Assembly (NCBI GenBank): GCA_021160845.1
Contig: JAGHBT010000227.1
Span: 1 to 8,987 of the forward strand
DNA: 8,987 bases
Direction: 5' to 3'
Origin: a bacterium
GTDB lineage: Bacteria; Krumholzibacteriota; Krumholzibacteriia; Krumholzibacteriales; WJIX01
Positions 6,365 to 8,987 of this stretch are shown piece by piece. The notes below the pieces were generated by a model that saw nothing but the letters and a program-made list of their open reading frames with translations, was not told the origin of the DNA and made no database searches. The translations under genes were made by a program, and so were the position numbers. Position 1 is the stretch's first letter; the number at the start of each line of letters is the position of its first letter.

Positions 6365-7225
6365 ATGCCACAGAATATTTCAATGAAAAAACTGATTATG
6401 CTAACCGGCGATTTGCCTCCGATATCCATTGTCGCGAGAAAGGTTATGGAAGTAGTTAATTATTCTTCCACAAACGCGGAAACTCTCCAGCAGATTATTT
6501 CAAAAGATCAGGGTATGGCTGGACACATTATGAAAATTGCAAATTCCGCTCTTTACGCCTCCAGCGGAAAAATAGAGACATTAACGGATGCCATAGTAAT
6601 GCTTGGATTTAATTCGATAAGAAGTCTTTCTATTATGAGTGCTACAAAGAATCTCTATAAATTGTCGAGGAATGGAGGGAGGATTGGTCTTAAAGACAAG
6701 CTTATGTGGGAACATTCGGTGGCAGCGGCTATAGCCGGTAGAATAATTGCAAGAAAGGTAAAACCCAGTTATGCGGAACATGCATTTATGGGGGGGCTGA
6801 TGCATGATATTGGAAAGTTGGTGCTTTTGAAGAAAGTGCCGGATAGATTTGATCACGTAATAGAAGAGGTATATAACACAGGCAGACATTTTCAAGATGT
6901 TGAGATGGAAGAGTTTGGGTTTGAGCATTCGGAAGTTGGGGCTCTTCTAATTAAAAAATGGAGACTTCCAGAGGATTTGGAAGAAGCGATAATGCTACAT
7001 CATAAGGTTGTAGCCGGAATGGAGATAGATAACCAGCTTGTATACTATATAGATCTGGCAAATAAATTTTGTCACAAACTGGGAATTGGATTTACAAAGG
7101 AACCTGAACTGGAAATTCAGGAAGAGATTTCGGCTCTCATGCTGGGGTTGTCAAAGAATGATATTGATGAGTTGAAGGATTCCATAAAGCGTGTTTGCAG
7201 TGATGAAATGCATGTTTTTCTGTAA
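6365..7225 (+). CDS. HDOD domain protein (first of a tandem pair)
   Basis: HDOD proteins are HD-superfamily signalling proteins found near chemotaxis, motility and cyclic-di-GMP genes; most have no proven enzyme activity. This 286-residue protein is almost all HDOD domain. It begins with the typical KLIMLTGDLPPISIVARKVM region (9-28). The block around IISKDQGMAGHIMKIANSALY (44-64) and the LTDAIVMLGFNSIRSLSI block (73-90) follow. The HD metal-ligand pattern looks complete: H117, H147-D148 in MHDIGK, H188, H212-H213 and D230. There is no GYP motif, so it is not a c-di-GMP phosphodiesterase of the HD-GYP type. No receiver or output domain is attached. The start is ATG with AGGA about 6 nt upstream. 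It lies 56 nt after the SwrB-like gene and 49 nt before its paralog. A motility role is plausible by context (an HDOD regulator affects motility in Xanthomonas) but unproven. Confidence 0.92.
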   Translation: MPQNISMKKLIMLTGDLPPISIVARKVMEVVNYSSTNAETLQQIISKDQGMAGHIMKIANSALYASSGKIETLTDAIVMLGFNSIRSLSIMSATKNLYKLSRNGGRIGLKDKLMWEHSVAAAIAGRIIARKVKPSYAEHAFMGGLMHDIGKLVLLKKVPDRFDHVIEEVYNTGRHFQDVEMEEFGFEHSEVGALLIKKWRLPEDLEEAIMLHHKVVAGMEIDNQLVYYIDLANKFCHKLGIGFTKEPELEIQEEISALMLGLSKNDIDELKDSIKRVCSDEMHVFL

Positions 7226-7274
7226 TTGGCTTGGGGTCTGATACCGGAGCATTCAATGCATTGGAAGAGGTTTT

Positions 7275-8168
7275 ATGACGGTTACCTTTAATAATGACAA
7301 ATCGAGTTCGGAAGATGAGTACAATGTATTTATCCGGAAAATTGAAGATTTACCGACACTTCCTTATATTCTTATGAAAATATGGAAGCTTGTCGATTCT
7401 CCGGACACTTCATCTAAGAATCTTGAGGAGGTTATTTCTCTGGATCAGGCCCTTACTGCTAAAGTCATACGTTTGGCTAATTCTCCATTTTACCATATTC
7501 CTTTTAGAGTAAATAATGTAAAAGATGCTATAGTGAATATCGGGTTTGACGCGGTAAAGAATTTGTCAATCGCCGTGTCGGTGACGAGTTTTTTTAAGAA
7601 GTCCGAGAGGAGTGGTGGGTACTTTCCTCTTAAGGATTTTTGGCGGCATTGTGTGGGAGTGGGGGTTGTGTCGAGGTATATTGCTGAAAAAGTGGAGGGT
7701 ATTGACTATGAACTCTGTTTCTGTTCAGGGATTCTCCACGATATTGGTAAATTTGCTTTAAATATTCTTTTTCCTCAGCGTTTTGGCGAGGTTTTACAGA
7801 GAGCCGCGAAGGAAAAGTCGCGTATACATAAAATCGAAAAGGAGATTTTCAAATTTGATCATTCATATTTTGGTAAGGAATTGGCAAAATACTGGAACTT
7901 TGGTGATGATTTAATCAGCATCATTGGGGATCATCACAAACCTGTTGATGAAATAGATGAAAATTTAAGGATAGAAACATCGGTAATAAAGGTTGCAGAC
8001 AGCATTGTACGTCAGATTAAGTTTGGTTTTTCAGGCGATTTTCTTGATGACACATTTGACGATCGGGCATTGGAACTTCTTGCTCTGGATCGTGAGAGAT
8101 TGAAGGTATTAATACCGGAAATCAAAAAGGAGATAGAACTAGCCAGTCAGATTATAAATTTGGTTTAG
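7275..8168 (+). CDS. HDOD domain protein (second of a tandem pair)
   Basis: The 297-residue product carries the same fold as its upstream neighbour, after a short Ser/Asp/Glu-rich lead of about 20 residues. Typical HDOD landmarks are KIEDLPTLPYILMKIWKLV (22-40), ISLDQALTAKVIRLANSPFY (54-73) and VKDAIVNIGFDAVKNLSIAV (82-101). The putative metal set is again complete: H125, H155-D156 in LHDIGK, H196, H220-H221 and D242. There is no GYP motif. By eye it shares roughly a third of its residues with the first protein across the N-terminal core, so the duplication is old and the two may have different partners. The start is ATG with GGAAGAGG ending 4 nt upstream. The gene ends the same-strand string, and a 263-nt gap follows. 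Family is firm; specific function is unknown. Confidence 0.92.
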   Translation: MTVTFNNDKSSSEDEYNVFIRKIEDLPTLPYILMKIWKLVDSPDTSSKNLEEVISLDQALTAKVIRLANSPFYHIPFRVNNVKDAIVNIGFDAVKNLSIAVSVTSFFKKSERSGGYFPLKDFWRHCVGVGVVSRYIAEKVEGIDYELCFCSGILHDIGKFALNILFPQRFGEVLQRAAKEKSRIHKIEKEIFKFDHSYFGKELAKYWNFGDDLISIIGDHHKPVDEIDENLRIETSVIKVADSIVRQIKFGFSGDFLDDTFDDRALELLALDRERLKVLIPEIKKEIELASQIINLV

Positions 8169-8431
8169 CCGCTTTTCGGTTACTTTCCGAGTATTCTTCG
8201 ATTCATTTATTAGTTAAAAGAGAAACATTTTTAAGAAACCGTTCCCTTTTGCAAAGTGAGGCGTCATTCTTTTTAATATCTTTTTGACATTTCCCTGTTT
8301 TTTCATGTACCATTTACAAATGTATCTATTCGCCGTTGAGCGAGTTTTGTTAACGAGTTAGCGACCAATGTGGTGTTGTCTGTTCCAATCGGCTGATTAA
8401 TGCGCTAATGGAGAAATCTGTGTGATTATTT
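8169..8431 (+). other. 263-nt intergenic region between the HDOD pair and the SAM enzyme gene
   Basis: This is the only long gap in the window. I see no convincing protein gene or tRNA in it. A weak hairpin, AGTGA (8255-8259) with TCATT (8264-8268, one G-U pair), is followed by CTTTTT (8269-8274). It could be a poor Rho-independent terminator for the flagellar-HDOD string. A promoter-like pair follows at 8284-8313. Downstream, GTTAGCG (8357-8363) can pair with CGCTAAT (8403-8409), enclosing two small hairpins, ACCA/TGGT (8364-8374) and AATC/GATT (8387-8398). That arrangement could be a structured leader. The arms are short and chance pairing is quite possible. Confidence 0.6.
8284..8313 (+). 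promoter_or_regulatory. Candidate sigma-70-type promoter for the SAM enzyme gene
   Basis: A perfect TTGACA (8284-8289) is followed after 18 nt by TACCAT (8308-8313), which matches four of six positions of the -10 consensus and is preceded by TG. Transcription would start near 8320 and leave a leader of about 110 nt before the ATG at 8432. An imperfect inverted repeat, CATTT-AC-AAATG, overlaps the -10 end and could be an operator, but it is short. The location at the start of a new functional unit supports the call. Confidence 0.45.
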
Positions 8432-8987
8432 ATGGATGGGAACCAAAAAATAAAGAAGAGTATTGTGGTTCTTCTTACGGATTTTAGTGGTAGGGGTTTT
8501 TATTCAGGGGTGATGAAGGGTGTAATCCTAGGTATTAATCCCGAAGCGGTGATTGTTGATCTCTGCCACGATATATCAAAGGGGGATATTCGCGAAGCGG
8601 GTTTTATTCTGGGAACAAGTTTTAATTATTTTCCACGGGGGACTGTGTTTGTATCTGTTGTTGATCCGGGGGTAGGGGGGGAGAGGGATAATCTTATAGT
8701 TCAAACAGAGGATTACTTCTTTGTTGCTCCTGATAATGGGGTTCTTACGTTGATTTGTGAAAAGACTCGGGTAGAGACTGTATTTTCGGCTAAACTCGGC
8801 AAGTATACGGGCGAAGCGCGTGGGGTTACTTTCCTTGGGAGAGATGTCTTGGCTCCACTTGCCGCTCATCTTTCGCTTGGGGTGAATCCCGCGGAAATGG
8901 GGGAAGTTGTTGAATCAATTCTGACTATTCCGGAAAAGAAACCTTTTATAAATAAGGATAATACTATATCGGGAAGAGCGTTATATG
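8432..8987 (+). CDS. DUF62-family S-adenosylmethionine hydrolase-like protein (3' truncated by window end)
   Basis: The family (SAM hydroxide adenosyltransferases, related to the fluorinase and SalL chlorinase) splits SAM to adenosine and methionine using water. The first 185 residues are present; members are usually about 260-280, so the C-terminal barrel is cut off. Landmarks in order are VVLLTDFSGRGFYSGVMKG (12-30), INPEAVIVDLCHDI (35-48), YFPRGTVFVSVVDPGVGGER (66-85), VAPDNGVLTLI (98-108) and TFLGRD (133-138). Of the catalytic Asp-Arg-His triad known from the archaeal protein PH0463, Asp (D78) and Arg (R85) are present at the right spacing. The His expected in TFHGRD is Leu135 (CTT, 8834-8836). 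Activity may be altered or lost. The ATG at 8432 lacks a clear ribosome site; an in-frame GTG at 8465 has AAGAAGAG just upstream and would also keep the conserved core. Confidence 0.93.
   Translation, partial: MDGNQKIKKSIVVLLTDFSGRGFYSGVMKGVILGINPEAVIVDLCHDISKGDIREAGFILGTSFNYFPRGTVFVSVVDPGVGGERDNLIVQTEDYFFVAPDNGVLTLICEKTRVETVFSAKLGKYTGEARGVTFLGRDVLAPLAAHLSLGVNPAEMGEVVESILTIPEKKPFINKDNTISGRALY

Noticed and set aside
7254..7263. Perfect 10-bp palindrome CAATGCATTG before the second HDOD gene
   Set aside because: It is short, occurs once, and overlaps the start of the ribosome site region. It is expected by chance at this size.
8341..8363. Imperfect direct repeat of a GTTRA-CGAGTT type in the leader
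   Set aside because: Only two short, unequal copies, so this is not a CRISPR array or a clear operator pair.
8369..8401. Ten-codon ORF beginning MWCCLF in the leader of the SAM enzyme gene, as a possible leader peptide
   Set aside because: There is no ribosome site before the ATG and no attenuator-like terminator after it. Two adjacent Cys codons alone are not enough.
8452..8467. GTG at 8465 as the true start of the SAM enzyme
   Set aside because: It has a better ribosome site (AAGAAGAG) and keeps the core, but the ATG at 8432 is equally in frame. I kept the ATG and recorded the alternative because the sequence does not decide.

Overview
The window is a same-strand gene string from the end of a bacterial flagellar export-apparatus operon, followed by two signalling-type HDOD genes and the start of an unrelated enzyme gene. 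All credible genes are on the + strand. Base composition is moderately AT-rich by eye. Gene order and protein sequences (fliR-flhB-flhA-flhF, HDOD proteins, a DUF62-type SAM enzyme) point to a flagellated bacterium, probably Gram-negative and outside the best-studied groups. I cannot name a phylum from this sequence alone.

Layout. Positions 1-30 may be the last codons of fliQ. Positions 43-5286 hold fliR, flhB, flhA and flhF, tightly packed with gaps of 12, 15 and 32 nt by the ends used here; flhF starts 41 nt inside flhA. FliR, FlhB and FlhA are integral-membrane parts of the type III export gate at the base of the flagellum. FlhF is the SRP-family protein usually used to place or count flagella. 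Positions 5286-6308 hold three small unrecognised genes: a 75-residue two-helix membrane protein, a short very basic protein whose reading frame may be broken, and a 170-residue membrane-anchored coiled-coil protein resembling SwrB/DUF2802 proteins in its plan. Positions 6365-8168 hold two divergent HDOD paralogs. A 263-nt gap (8169-8431) carries a candidate promoter and possible leader structure. It is followed by the first 185 codons of a DUF62-family S-adenosylmethionine hydrolase-like protein that runs off the window.

How the genes fit together. The first four genes build and regulate flagellar secretion. Where many polar flagellates have flhG (the FlhF activator) and often fliA, this window has small membrane-associated proteins and HDOD proteins, probably in the same transcription unit because I see no clear terminator before 8169.

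The most interesting points are substitutions in normally near-invariant motifs. FlhB has NPTT in place of the autocleavage motif NPTH. FlhF keeps a good P-loop but has lost most of the G2 and G3 consensus and has an altered G4. The SAM enzyme has Leu where the family's catalytic His is expected. Together with the absence of flhG here, these suggest a flagellar system whose export switch and FlhF cycle differ from the textbook version. That is inference from motif reading and has not been tested.
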